Source of the DNA: a virus
IMG/VR virus record: IMGVR_UViG_3300031999_000005
Coordinates: 39,757 to 103,756 of that record
DNA length: 64,000 nucleotides
Reading direction: 5' to 3' (one strand)
The stretch's first letter is position 1; each line of letters starts with the position of its first letter. Under the pieces are notes generated by a model, which saw only the letters and a program-made list of their open reading frames with translations, did not search any database and was not told where the DNA came from. The position numbers and the translations under genes were made by a program. Shown one piece after another: positions 29,377 through 38,109 of the stretch.

Positions 29377-32171
29377 TGAAACGGTTACTGATTCTCGCAC
29401 TTCTTGTTGGCATGGGGGCGCTGGCCCAAGAACCTACGCCGGTCTATAACGGCCCGATAGTGATTCGTGGCGGGACGACCCCCCTGACTGTCATCAAGAA
29501 CTCGGATTTCCGTGGGACGCATACCCAGACCGGGAACGTTGTGATTACCCCATTGGCGGCCCCAGGAGCGCCTACAGTGACCCCGACGCCGGGTGGTGGG
29601 GCTACGACCTGGGGTTATAAGGTGGTGGCCTGCCTGGACGCGCTTTGTACGGCGCACACCACGGCGAGCGTTGAAACTGACGATGTAACTGGTGGTGCGG
29701 ACTTGCTTGCGGACGGCAGCGTGAAGGAAACAGTTTCCTGGGCAGCCGTTACTGGGGCGCTGTTCTACAATCTGCGCCGGATTGCTTGGGGCGGGACATG
29801 TCGCGGAATCGCCTGCGTTGGTGGGTCAATCGGAATTACCACGCTTACCAACTTTGAAGACACCGGCCAAGTCGGAGATGCGACAACCACACCGCTCACG
29901 AACACGACTGGGACGTTGACGCTTCCCGCCATGACTGCGGGGTCTGTTCCGTTCTTCGGTGCGGGTGGCTTACTTTCGGAAGCTAATAGCAACTTTTACT
30001 GGGACAGCACGAATAAGCAACTGCAAATCACCGCGAATCCTTCCAGTACAAACACCATCCTTGACGTTCTGAAATTGACGCGGAGTACCACCGGCACCGC
30101 CGGCAACGGCATCGGTACCGGCCTTGTCCTGTACGCCGAAGACGCCAGCGGGAATATCGAGGAGGCGGGGAGGTTTCAGGCCAGCTTCCCGAATGCTACG
30201 CACGCTACGCAAACCGGTCGCGTGGATATTACCGCAATGGGTGCGGCGGCGGGCGTTAGCGTGCAGTCGGATGGCCAGGTGGCGGTTCGACCATCAGGGG
30301 CGGCTTTAGCTCGTCTGCACGTCGAGCCTGCGGCGGGGTTGCAAGGGGCGATTATCAACGAGAATGGCGCGGCGTTAGCGACAGGGGGACTCATTGGCGG
30401 TTCTCCAGCCCTGCTTACTCTGGAAGCGGGGTCCGCAAGTCCGTACTACCAACTTGGATATATCATTGATGGAGTTGGAAGCATCGCTAACTATCAAGTC
30501 CTCGACGGGAACTATCTTCAGTTCGACCACTCTAACTCCGCCGGATCGCCAACAGGAAGCAATTGGCTCGACAGCTATGGGGGTCATGGATACCAAAGTT
30601 ATACCAGTGATTCCTGGACCTTATACCGGCGCACGGATACCTACAGCGGCCTCGGCAAGTGGACGGACGGTACGGTCTCGACGAACAACCCGTTACCGCT
30701 TATCAACGTCTTCGACGCCGGTACGGTTCGCATCTCCTCGCCGTCCACGCTTGGCGGCGAATCGCTGAACGAGACGGCGTTCACCACCCACGCCAAGTGG
30801 GATACCACCGGAGACTTCAACGATACCGCAGGCAATGCCAAGTATACCCACAATACCGGCGTGGGGACGTTGACTCAGACCGCAGTAAATATGCTTGCAG
30901 CCGGGGCCGCTAATCGCTTCTATCGCTTCCCCTACCTAATATCCGGCTTGTCCGGCGACGTGGCCTGCTCAATTACTACGACGTTCGCAGCGGAAGCAAC
31001 GCCATTGAACCTGACCGCAGGCGCACAGACCACTGACTTCTTGTCTGCCGCTGCGCCAGGGAGCTTCGTCATTTCTTGTACCTCAACCGTTGCCGGCGGC
31101 GTGACGCTGGACGATGTGAGCTTGAAGCCGGTCGCTGGCGGTGACTTGATCGTTGATGGCAAGGTCGGCATCGGGACGGCGGCGCCAGCCGAGAAACATC
31201 ATGTCTACAACGGCAATTCTCGTATCGACTACGGGCACTTGAGGTTCATCTCCGAGGCCACGCCGGGAGCGCCAACCTCGAATGCTCCTACCGCTGGCGG
31301 TTCATGTACGGCAGGTACGCACGTCTTCGTAACGACCTTCGTGACTGCGAATGGCGAGACGCAATACGGAGCAGCCAGCGCCGCACAGACTTGCGGAGCG
31401 AATGCTACTGTGCCGTTGAGTGCCATTCCTACTGGCACTTCTGGCGTGACCACGGGCCGGAACATCTGCGCGTCGAAAGCCGGAACCACCACGCCGTTAT
31501 ACCAAGTCGGTGCATCGCCCACGATTGCGGATAACAGCACCACCACTTACAATTTTGTCACCGCAGACGGTTCGCTGACCGTGGCGTGCAATGCGACGGA
31601 CACCACTACCGGCGGGATTTGGGTGGATGGGACGCAGAAGGTATGGATTGATTCGGCAACGGGTTTTCTCGGCATTGGCGGCGCTCCGTATGCGGGATAT
31701 ACTACTGTACTTACCCCGTTGTACGTGAGTTCAATTTCCTATTTAGGGGGTGCCGTCTCGCTGGGAGGGGGCATCGGAACCTATAAGGCCATCGCCACCG
31801 TCTCCAACGGCATCCCCGCAATCTACGGCACGGTGGACCTGACCGCGCAGACCTCTGCAATCGGCGCAACCACGATTTACGCGAACCCTGCAACCACGGG
31901 CCAGTACCGCGTCTGTTACCTTGCGCTCACCAAGAAGGCCGGGGATGCGGTGAACCTGGCTGTGCAACTCTCGTTCACCACTCCTGACGACAGCAGCACA
32001 GCGCAGAGTATCGCCAGCGCGAACGTAGCGATCAACACGGTTGGCGCGTACACGCAGGGGTGCCCTACTATCGTTGCCAAAGCATCCACCAATATCCAAT
32101 ATGCAACGACGTTAAGCGGAGGCATCGGCGCTGGCGAGTACAGTTTGTGGATCAAGGTGGAGAAATTGTAA
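29376..32171 (+). CDS. large exported fibre-like protein
   Basis: A 931-aa protein beginning MKRLLILALLVGMGALAQEP, a signal peptide. The body is Gly/Thr/Ala-rich beta sequence with fibre traits (LSEANSNFYWDSTNKQLQIT, KVGIGTAAPAEKHHVYNG). It has domains of the PGAPT...TTGRNI...YNF type that resemble fibronectin-like repeats with paired Cys (GGSCTAGTHVF, AQTCGANATV). It is probably a receptor-binding or host-surface protein. Why a phage fibre should carry a leader is unexplained. Confidence 0.6.
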   Translation: MKRLLILALLVGMGALAQEPTPVYNGPIVIRGGTTPLTVIKNSDFRGTHTQTGNVVITPLAAPGAPTVTPTPGGGATTWGYKVVACLDALCTAHTTASVETDDVTGGADLLADGSVKETVSWAAVTGALFYNLRRIAWGGTCRGIACVGGSIGITTLTNFEDTGQVGDATTTPLTNTTGTLTLPAMTAGSVPFFGAGGLLSEANSNFYWDSTNKQLQITANPSSTNTILDVLKLTRSTTGTAGNGIGTGLVLYAEDASGNIEEAGRFQASFPNATHATQTGRVDITAMGAAAGVSVQSDGQVAVRPSGAALARLHVEPAAGLQGAIINENGAALATGGLIGGSPALLTLEAGSASPYYQLGYIIDGVGSIANYQVLDGNYLQFDHSNSAGSPTGSNWLDSYGGHGYQSYTSDSWTLYRRTDTYSGLGKWTDGTVSTNNPLPLINVFDAGTVRISSPSTLGGESLNETAFTTHAKWDTTGDFNDTAGNAKYTHNTGVGTLTQTAVNMLAAGAANRFYRFPYLISGLSGDVACSITTTFAAEATPLNLTAGAQTTDFLSAAAPGSFVISCTSTVAGGVTLDDVSLKPVAGGDLIVDGKVGIGTAAPAEKHHVYNGNSRIDYGHLRFISEATPGAPTSNAPTAGGSCTAGTHVFVTTFVTANGETQYGAASAAQTCGANATVPLSAIPTGTSGVTTGRNICASKAGTTTPLYQVGASPTIADNSTTTYNFVTADGSLTVACNATDTTTGGIWVDGTQKVWIDSATGFLGIGGAPYAGYTTVLTPLYVSSISYLGGAVSLGGGIGTYKAIATVSNGIPAIYGTVDLTAQTSAIGATTIYANPATTGQYRVCYLALTKKAGDAVNLAVQLSFTTPDDSSTAQSIASANVAINTVGAYTQGCPTIVAKASTNIQYATTLSGGIGAGEYSLWIKVEKL

Positions 32172-32184
32172 CAAGGAGGACGGC

Positions 32185-32565
32185 ATGAATAGGCTCTTGA
32201 AAGTTCTTATCGTCAGTGCCTTGGCGGTAGGCATTGCGGTCGCGCAGGATGCACCGCCGGTCTACACGTCTTTCCTGACAGGCGTGACGCTGACCAGCGT
32301 GCAGGCACAGTCAGTGGCGACGTTGGCCCAAACCCGTGACTCCGCCATTGCTTCGGCACAAACGCAGTCGGACGGAGCACTGGCTGAACTCAACATTCTG
32401 CTGGATGCCGCCGATCCTGACCTTGCCCGTATCGGGACGTTATCCCGACGGGTGCGGACGCTGGCTGCGCAGCAGAAACAGGCGTACACGCAGTTCCGGC
32501 GCGACGTGTGGCAACTGCTAACTCCAGCGCAGCGGGACGTACTACTGGCGCGATTGGGGTTTTAG
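32185..32565 (+). CDS. small exported Spy/CpxP-like protein
   Basis: A 126-aa protein. The leader is MNRLLKVLIVSALAVGIAVA, then QDAPP. The mature part is helical with LTSVQAQSVATLAQTRDSAI and QLLTPAQRDVLLARLGF, giving two LTxxQ-like motifs as in periplasmic Spy/CpxP chaperone-like proteins. AAGGAGG precedes the start. It is likely periplasmic; a role in protecting exported phage proteins is speculation. Confidence 0.6.
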   Translation: MNRLLKVLIVSALAVGIAVAQDAPPVYTSFLTGVTLTSVQAQSVATLAQTRDSAIASAQTQSDGALAELNILLDAADPDLARIGTLSRRVRTLAAQQKQAYTQFRRDVWQLLTPAQRDVLLARLGF

Positions 32566-32613
32566 ACCAGACCACGGCGCAGGTCGCCGTGATTGAGAAC
32601 ATATAAGGGTTTC

Positions 32614-33291
32614 ATGCTTCGCGTATTGACAATCTTCGTGCTTTTGTTCCTTGCAGGATGCGGCGGCAATCCACCAGTGGTCGTGATACCGCCAGTACCA
32701 CCGCCAGTGGTCGTGCCGGAGCCACCGCCGATTGTCGTTCCTGAGCCGCTGCCGATTGTCGCCCCACAACCCCCTCCGATGCCGGAGATACCCGATTGGA
32801 TTCTGGCGGACTATCCCGATGCTCGGCAGGTCTGGTTCGGAACGACTGCGGTGATGTACGTGAGCGGCGGATTCGCCCTGGACGACGTGCGGAAATACGT
32901 CAACACAGCATTGGCCGACACGCAGAAACTTCGGCCAGCGGCGAAATTGGAGGGCATGTTCGTCGTCAAGGAAATGCCGAACGATTGCCCGCGCAGTTCC
33001 GGGCCGGCCTTCTTCGCGGATGGCGTGATGGATTCTCGCGAAGTAGTTGGAATGCGCCAGTGGTATCCTCAGTCGTTTGTGAACAATCGGCCATGTGTCC
33101 ACGGCTATTTCGGGAGTCGCACGATTCCTCCGGTCATTTACGTGCCGACTGGTTTGCCCGAAGTCATCGAGCATGAGGTACTGCACGGTATCTGGTGGAG
33201 CAACTGGGTAGGCGAGAAGTGTGGAGGGGATTTCGTATGGGCTGTGGTTGAACATGGCGGGGCATGTGACCCGTTTTCGGGAGAGAAATGA
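32614..33291 (+). CDS. lipoprotein with HEXXH metallopeptidase motif
   Basis: A 225-aa protein. MLRVLTIFVLLFLAGCGG is a lipoprotein signal with lipobox LAGC. Residues 24-60 are a Pro/Val repeat (PPVVVPEPPPIVVPEPLPIV). The globular part ends with EVIEHEVLHGIWWSNWVGE, i.e. HEXXH, a zinc-protease signature, and has several Cys. Anchored in the envelope it could act on cell wall or surface proteins, or exclude other phages. The ribosome binding site before ATG 32614 is weak. Confidence 0.65.
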   Translation: MLRVLTIFVLLFLAGCGGNPPVVVIPPVPPPVVVPEPPPIVVPEPLPIVAPQPPPMPEIPDWILADYPDARQVWFGTTAVMYVSGGFALDDVRKYVNTALADTQKLRPAAKLEGMFVVKEMPNDCPRSSGPAFFADGVMDSREVVGMRQWYPQSFVNNRPCVHGYFGSRTIPPVIYVPTGLPEVIEHEVLHGIWWSNWVGEKCGGDFVWAVVEHGGACDPFSGEK

Positions 33292-33956
33292 CCGTTTCAG
33301 ACCTAACCGATGAAGTTCTTCAAGCCCTTGAGGAAGACCCCGCCGCCCCTATTTTCTGGAATCTAGTGGATGAGGTACGTCCAGCGGTGGTAGAGGCTGC
33401 ACGGTGGGCCACGATTATCACTGGTGAACCGGAGTTGCGGGTTGCGCCAGCCTTCCCTCTGGCTGCCGACACCATGTTGTTCACCGTTCCCTCTTCTCTG
33501 ATTGCTCTGATTCGCGTGGAAAGCACCTCCGTAGTGCCCAAAAGCAGCCCATGGAAACTGGACCGGATGATCCCCGGCTGGCAGAACGAAATAGGGGATG
33601 ACCTGAAGGCTTGGTTCCCAGTGGGTCTAACGAAGTTCGGGATTTATCCGCGGCTGAATAACGCGATTGATGTGGCTCTCACGGGAATCGCTCTGCCGGT
33701 CACGACAGGGCGCCCGTACACAGGTTTTGAACCGTTGCCTTTCCAGGTGGAATACAGTCATGCCTTGCAACGCATGGGGGTTCACCTACTGCGGGTCAAG
33801 GAGAGTGGCCTGGAGTTTTACCAGAGCCTTGACGACCTGGATTCATTCCTGGATGCGATGGTAGACTTGGGCCGGTTCTCGTACCGGAAAGACAAGTTGC
33901 GATTCACGTCCGCATTTGGACCCAAGGCGGAAGTAAAACCGGTGGAGGCTCGCTAA
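33288..33956 (+). CDS. virion protein, adaptor/neck-like
   Basis: A 222-aa protein (LTDEVLQALEEDPAAPIFWN, then VEYSHALQRMGVHLLRVKES). The helical ends plus VTTGRPYTGFEPLPFQVEY resemble phage neck/adaptor proteins. The start overlaps the lipoprotein stop (ATGA) and its stop overlaps the next start (TAATG). Confidence 0.5.
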   Translation: MTVSDLTDEVLQALEEDPAAPIFWNLVDEVRPAVVEAARWATIITGEPELRVAPAFPLAADTMLFTVPSSLIALIRVESTSVVPKSSPWKLDRMIPGWQNEIGDDLKAWFPVGLTKFGIYPRLNNAIDVALTGIALPVTTGRPYTGFEPLPFQVEYSHALQRMGVHLLRVKESGLEFYQSLDDLDSFLDAMVDLGRFSYRKDKLRFTSAFGPKAEVKPVEAR

Positions 33957-34846
33957 TGAATGCCCGAGAGGTCCTTGAAGATTGCTCCTACATTCTGTTG
34001 CAGCCAATCGTGTCCACCATGCTGGTTGGGGCAGTGGCTGGAGCCGGCGTAGTTTCAGTGGCATTGGATTCGGCTGATTCTATCTACATTGGAGCGCAGT
34101 TGGTGGTGGATGTCGATGGGGCTAATGAAGAGGTGGTCACAGTGACGAATCTGTCGGGAACCACGATCACGGCGACCTTCCTTTATGCCCATGCCGCTGG
34201 GGTAACTGTGCGGGCGCCGACATTCCCCAAGGGGCAGATCACCCACCCTCTGTTTACCCAAGATGAGTTGCTCGGATATCTTCAGGATTCACAGAATGAA
34301 TTTCTGGCCGCAGTTGAGCCGGTGGTCTACATCCTTCCGTTGACTATCGGGCCGGCGGCATTTATCTACGATCAACCAGCCAACGTGATTGACGTGAAGC
34401 GGATTGAAGCGCGGGGTCAGGGGGTTGATGAAGAGAGCCAATCGCTACTGGACATGGACAACCCGCAGTGGATGTATGATACGCCCAGCGACCCGCCGGA
34501 CCATTGGTTCCGTGACCGGATGGATGTGAAGAAGATTGGGTTCCATCCGCTTCCAGCAAACACCGTGTCGGCCGGCATATGGGCTTCGTTATCCTATCCG
34601 ACCGCGCTGGCGCTGAACACCGTCCTGCTGGTCCCCGAACCCTTCTGCCATATCCTGAAATACGAGGTTCTGTCACACGTGTTCAAAAAGGACGGGGAAC
34701 AGAAAGACCCGATGCGAGCGAAGTATTGTAGCCGGATGTTCCGGGTGGGGATCATCGCTTCGCTGAAATTCATCATCGGGACGGGCCTACGGCAATTGGG
34801 CGAGTCTACGGAACTGCATCAGGGTATAGGGAGGTTCACATCATGA
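33956..34846 (+). CDS. virion protein, adaptor/neck-like with inserted beta domain
   Basis: A 296-aa protein. Residues ~20-85 form a beta insertion (ADSIYIGAQLVVDVDGANEE). The rest (LFTQDELLGYLQDSQNEFLA, later FCHILKYEVLSHVFKKDGEQ) is helical, as in connector proteins. It is translationally coupled on both sides. The function is inferred from style and order. Confidence 0.5.
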   Translation: MNAREVLEDCSYILLQPIVSTMLVGAVAGAGVVSVALDSADSIYIGAQLVVDVDGANEEVVTVTNLSGTTITATFLYAHAAGVTVRAPTFPKGQITHPLFTQDELLGYLQDSQNEFLAAVEPVVYILPLTIGPAAFIYDQPANVIDVKRIEARGQGVDEESQSLLDMDNPQWMYDTPSDPPDHWFRDRMDVKKIGFHPLPANTVSAGIWASLSYPTALALNTVLLVPEPFCHILKYEVLSHVFKKDGEQKDPMRAKYCSRMFRVGIIASLKFIIGTGLRQLGESTELHQGIGRFTS

Positions 34847-37800
34847 GGCGATTGTTCTGGATGTTTGCGTTGCTGCTTCTGCTTCCTCAACTCATTGAGG
34901 CGCGGAGCAGATTCCAAAGTTTCTGCGAAACTGGCGGAGTTTCTGTCACTGTTCCAGGGACCCTTGGCAGTGGCACACAAAAATTCCAACGTTCGTATCC
35001 CTCCTGCACCGTGGCTGTCTATTTAGCCAGTTCTCATACACTCGCGGCGATTTACTCCGATGATGTCGGCACCAGCAAGGCGAACCCTTTCACCGCTGCC
35101 TCTAATGGTCAGTGGTTCTTCTACGCCAATGATGGGCGATACACGGTGGAACTCACTGGTGGAGGCATCAGTGGCACCGTTACATTGGCGGACATCCCGC
35201 TGTTTGATCTCATGGGTGGTGTAAGTAGCACCGTTTTCCTCAACGGGGGGAATGCCTTCGGTTCAACTTTCGCTACCCTGGGGACCACAAACAACAAGGA
35301 CTTGGCAATCATTACCAATGGTGTAGAGCGTGCCAGGGTGCTTGGAAGCGGGACCTATAAAGTTGAGACCGACCTGATGGTTTCCGGTTATTCCGCTTTT
35401 TGCGGAAGCGCTTTATACGATACCGTTGCTACCGGGTACGTTGGAATTATCTGTGACAAAACGTGGATAAATACCGATAACGAGGTACGAGGCATCCATG
35501 CCACTGTTCGCAATAAGCGGACTATTGCCGATGCCGCATGGGACTTCTTTGCTATCGGCGGGGCTGCTGAGGTTGCTACGGGGAATACTCAGCACATTAC
35601 TGGGCAAATGAAAGGAGTAGTAGCAGAGCTTTATTTTCAGCCAGGGGTTTACACTGTAGACAAGGCTGTCGGGCTTCAGTCGAACATCCCTACGCTGGGC
35701 GCGGGAGTCACGGTAACTGATTGGTACGGCTTGGCAGTCAATGCTCCGCCTGCCGGGGGGACAATTACGAATGGTCGAGGAATATGGATTGAGAACTTGA
35801 ACGCCAACGGGAACCCCCCCACGAATTCATACGCCATTCAAATCGACGGGATAGGCAACTACGGCAGGATTAAGTGGCAACATGCGACTATCCAGGAATC
35901 TCCCACCAACTACCTGGAATTGAACGCTACCACTGCTATTGTAACCGTCCCAGGACTGATTGTCGGTGCTGGAGGAAGCCAAGGAGTAAATGCCGGTAGT
36001 TATGCGATTGGCGGGACCACGATTATTGACGGGAGCGGAAACGTTTCAACCACCGGCTATGGGAACTTCTCATATCTCCAAGTGGCGAACGTAGGTGCCC
36101 CTGGAACCCCTGCCGGAGGATACATCAGACTGTATGCCAAGTCCGATGCAACCGACCCCGTAGGCTCCAAACTGCTTTACTACAAGGACTCAGGCAGCAA
36201 CGAATACGTGATCTGCAATACGGGGACCTGTGCTGGGGGAGGCGGGGGCACGATTAGCGGTACTGGAACTGCCACATATATCCCCAAGTTCACCGCAGCC
36301 ACAGTCATTGCAAACTCTATTCTTACGGACAACGGCGCAGGGGCGATGGTCCTTACCGGCACCAATCACTTTGACAGCGCAGGCGGGTATTACGTGGCGG
36401 GGGTGCAAGTCATAGACAGTTCCAAGAGTATTGGGAATGTGGTCAACATGAGCGCTTCGGGGTATATGGTGGCAACGGGGCGCACTGCCGGCTCATATCT
36501 TACGCTGACCAACGCAACAGCCCCCGGTGCGCCCGGAACTGGATACACCCACGTCTACATTAAGGCAGATGGCACTGACCCGTTAGGATCGAAGAAACTC
36601 TATTACAAGGACTCGGCAGCTAATGAATATGCACTGTACCCTGCCGTAATTGGAGGGATCACCGGCAGCGGTACTACGGGAACGGTTCCCAAGTTTACCG
36701 GAGCTTCGGCAATCGGCGATTCCATTCTGACTGATAACGGCGCAGGGGCGATGGTCCTTACCGGCACCAATCACTTTGACAGCGCAGGCGGCTACTATGT
36801 GGCGACAACCCAAGTTATAGACGGTTCCAGAAGCATTGGGAACGTAGTCAACGTGATTGCAAGCGGGTATATGACCGCCGTGGGGCGTGTTGCTGGTGCC
36901 TACCTAACTTTGGCTGACGGGGCGGCTCCCGGTTCCCCTGGCGCGGGTTACGTTCACCTCTACCCCAAAGTGGGTGAGGTGGGAGTGAAGAATTTATACT
37001 ATAAGGACTCAGGGGGGACCGAGTATACAGTCTGCAACACGGTTACTTGCCCCGGAGGAGGCGGAGGGATTAGCGGTAGTGGCACCACGAACACGATTAC
37101 CAAGTTTACGGGCGCTACCGCTGTCGGCAATTCCATTATGACGGAGGCAGGCGGGAGTGCGATAGTCCTGACAGGAGCTAATCACTTCGATTCCGCCGGA
37201 GGGTATTACGTTGCGGGAACCCAAGTCATTGACGGTAGCAGGAATATCGGCAATGTGGTGAACATCTCCAATTCCGGCAGTGTCAGCGCCACAGGAAACA
37301 TCAACACCTCTACGGGATTTCGCATCAACGCTGCCGCACCTGTTCGTCACTACTTGGTAGGAAATGGCAGTTACTATGTGGACGGAACCATACAGGTTGG
37401 TGACATTCCTAGCCATGCCCATGCCGGCACGGACATCACCAGTGGTACAGTTGGTACAGCATATCTCCCGGTAGCAGGAACGGGGGTAGCTGGCATCGTC
37501 TCTGCCGCTGGCTCACAGTATTTTAGTGGCACTAAGTATTTCAACGCTGTGCTTACGGCTCTTGGTGGAATCAGCGCACCAAGCCAAGGCGTCTCGGCTG
37601 GCAGTTTTGCCATCGGTGCCACCACAATTATAGACGCTGCAACAAACGTTAGTACGACCGGCATCGGGAACTTCGGGTCAATCCAAGTGTTGTCCGGAAC
37701 TGTTGTGACGGCAAATCGTGGAATTATCCATCGTTACTTTGCGTCTGCGGGGTTCCCAACTCTTGATACAAATGAGGTTGCTATCTGGTACAAGACCAGT

Positions 37801-37878
37801 GGTGGAGGGGGTATTTGGCTGGTTAGCAACGTGGCTGGTGCTGCTAACTACGGTGTCCTGATGACGCTGAATCCGTAA
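34843..37878 (+). CDS. tail fibre-like protein with Sec signal peptide and internal repeats
   Basis: A 1011-aa protein. MRRLFWMFALLLLLPQLIEA is a signal peptide. The N-terminal ~130 residues (IYSDDVGTSKANPFTAASNG, then QWFFYANDGRYTVELTGGG) form a domain seen in many tail fibres. Residues ~465-830 hold three ~115-aa repeats, each with a (P/T)KFTGA-type start, HFDSAGGYYVA and IGNVVN. The C-terminus is Gly-rich. The likely role is receptor binding. It overlaps the preceding gene by ATGA. Confidence 0.65.
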   Translation: MRRLFWMFALLLLLPQLIEARSRFQSFCETGGVSVTVPGTLGSGTQKFQRSYPSCTVAVYLASSHTLAAIYSDDVGTSKANPFTAASNGQWFFYANDGRYTVELTGGGISGTVTLADIPLFDLMGGVSSTVFLNGGNAFGSTFATLGTTNNKDLAIITNGVERARVLGSGTYKVETDLMVSGYSAFCGSALYDTVATGYVGIICDKTWINTDNEVRGIHATVRNKRTIADAAWDFFAIGGAAEVATGNTQHITGQMKGVVAELYFQPGVYTVDKAVGLQSNIPTLGAGVTVTDWYGLAVNAPPAGGTITNGRGIWIENLNANGNPPTNSYAIQIDGIGNYGRIKWQHATIQESPTNYLELNATTAIVTVPGLIVGAGGSQGVNAGSYAIGGTTIIDGSGNVSTTGYGNFSYLQVANVGAPGTPAGGYIRLYAKSDATDPVGSKLLYYKDSGSNEYVICNTGTCAGGGGGTISGTGTATYIPKFTAATVIANSILTDNGAGAMVLTGTNHFDSAGGYYVAGVQVIDSSKSIGNVVNMSASGYMVATGRTAGSYLTLTNATAPGAPGTGYTHVYIKADGTDPLGSKKLYYKDSAANEYALYPAVIGGITGSGTTGTVPKFTGASAIGDSILTDNGAGAMVLTGTNHFDSAGGYYVATTQVIDGSRSIGNVVNVIASGYMTAVGRVAGAYLTLADGAAPGSPGAGYVHLYPKVGEVGVKNLYYKDSGGTEYTVCNTVTCPGGGGGISGSGTTNTITKFTGATAVGNSIMTEAGGSAIVLTGANHFDSAGGYYVAGTQVIDGSRNIGNVVNISNSGSVSATGNINTSTGFRINAAAPVRHYLVGNGSYYVDGTIQVGDIPSHAHAGTDITSGTVGTAYLPVAGTGVAGIVSAAGSQYFSGTKYFNAVLTALGGISAPSQGVSAGSFAIGATTIIDAATNVSTTGIGNFGSIQVLSGTVVTANRGIIHRYFASAGFPTLDTNEVAIWYKTSGGGGIWLVSNVAGAANYGVLMTLNP
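36331..36790 (+). repeat. 55-bp exact repeat within the fibre gene
   Basis: Positions 36331-36385 and 36736-36790 read the same over 55 bp and encode NGAGAMVLTGTNHFDSAGG; a diverged third copy lies near 37147-37202. The identity is far above the flanking repeat sequence, suggesting recent duplication or gene conversion. Confidence 0.8.
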
Positions 37879-37887
37879 GGAGGTTTG

Positions 37888-38109
37888 ATGAAGCTCACGC
37901 TCGTATTGATGCTTGCTATGGTTCTCGGTCCCTTGGCACCCTGCGCGGATAAACCAGACCCATTGGTCTTGGCTAAGATTGAACTGCTGCGCCAAGAGCA
38001 GGGGGAGATAGAGAACAGGATTCTCAAAGCGCATGGAGCAGAAGGCGGTTGGATTGATGTGCAGACAAAGCGGGTCATCCCCCCGCTCCCGAAACCCAAG
38101 GAGAAGTGA
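37888..38109 (+). CDS. small exported protein, paralogue of the 3236 gene product
   Basis: A 73-aa protein. MKLTLVLMLAMVLGPLAPCA is a signal peptide. The short helical middle (KIELLRQEQGEIENRILKAH) and end (WIDVQTKRVIPPLPKPKEK) match the tail of the 132-aa exported protein at 3236. AAGGAGG precedes ATG 37888. The function is unknown; it sits between the fibre and the large tail protein. Confidence 0.6.
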   Translation: MKLTLVLMLAMVLGPLAPCADKPDPLVLAKIELLRQEQGEIENRILKAHGAEGGWIDVQTKRVIPPLPKPKEK

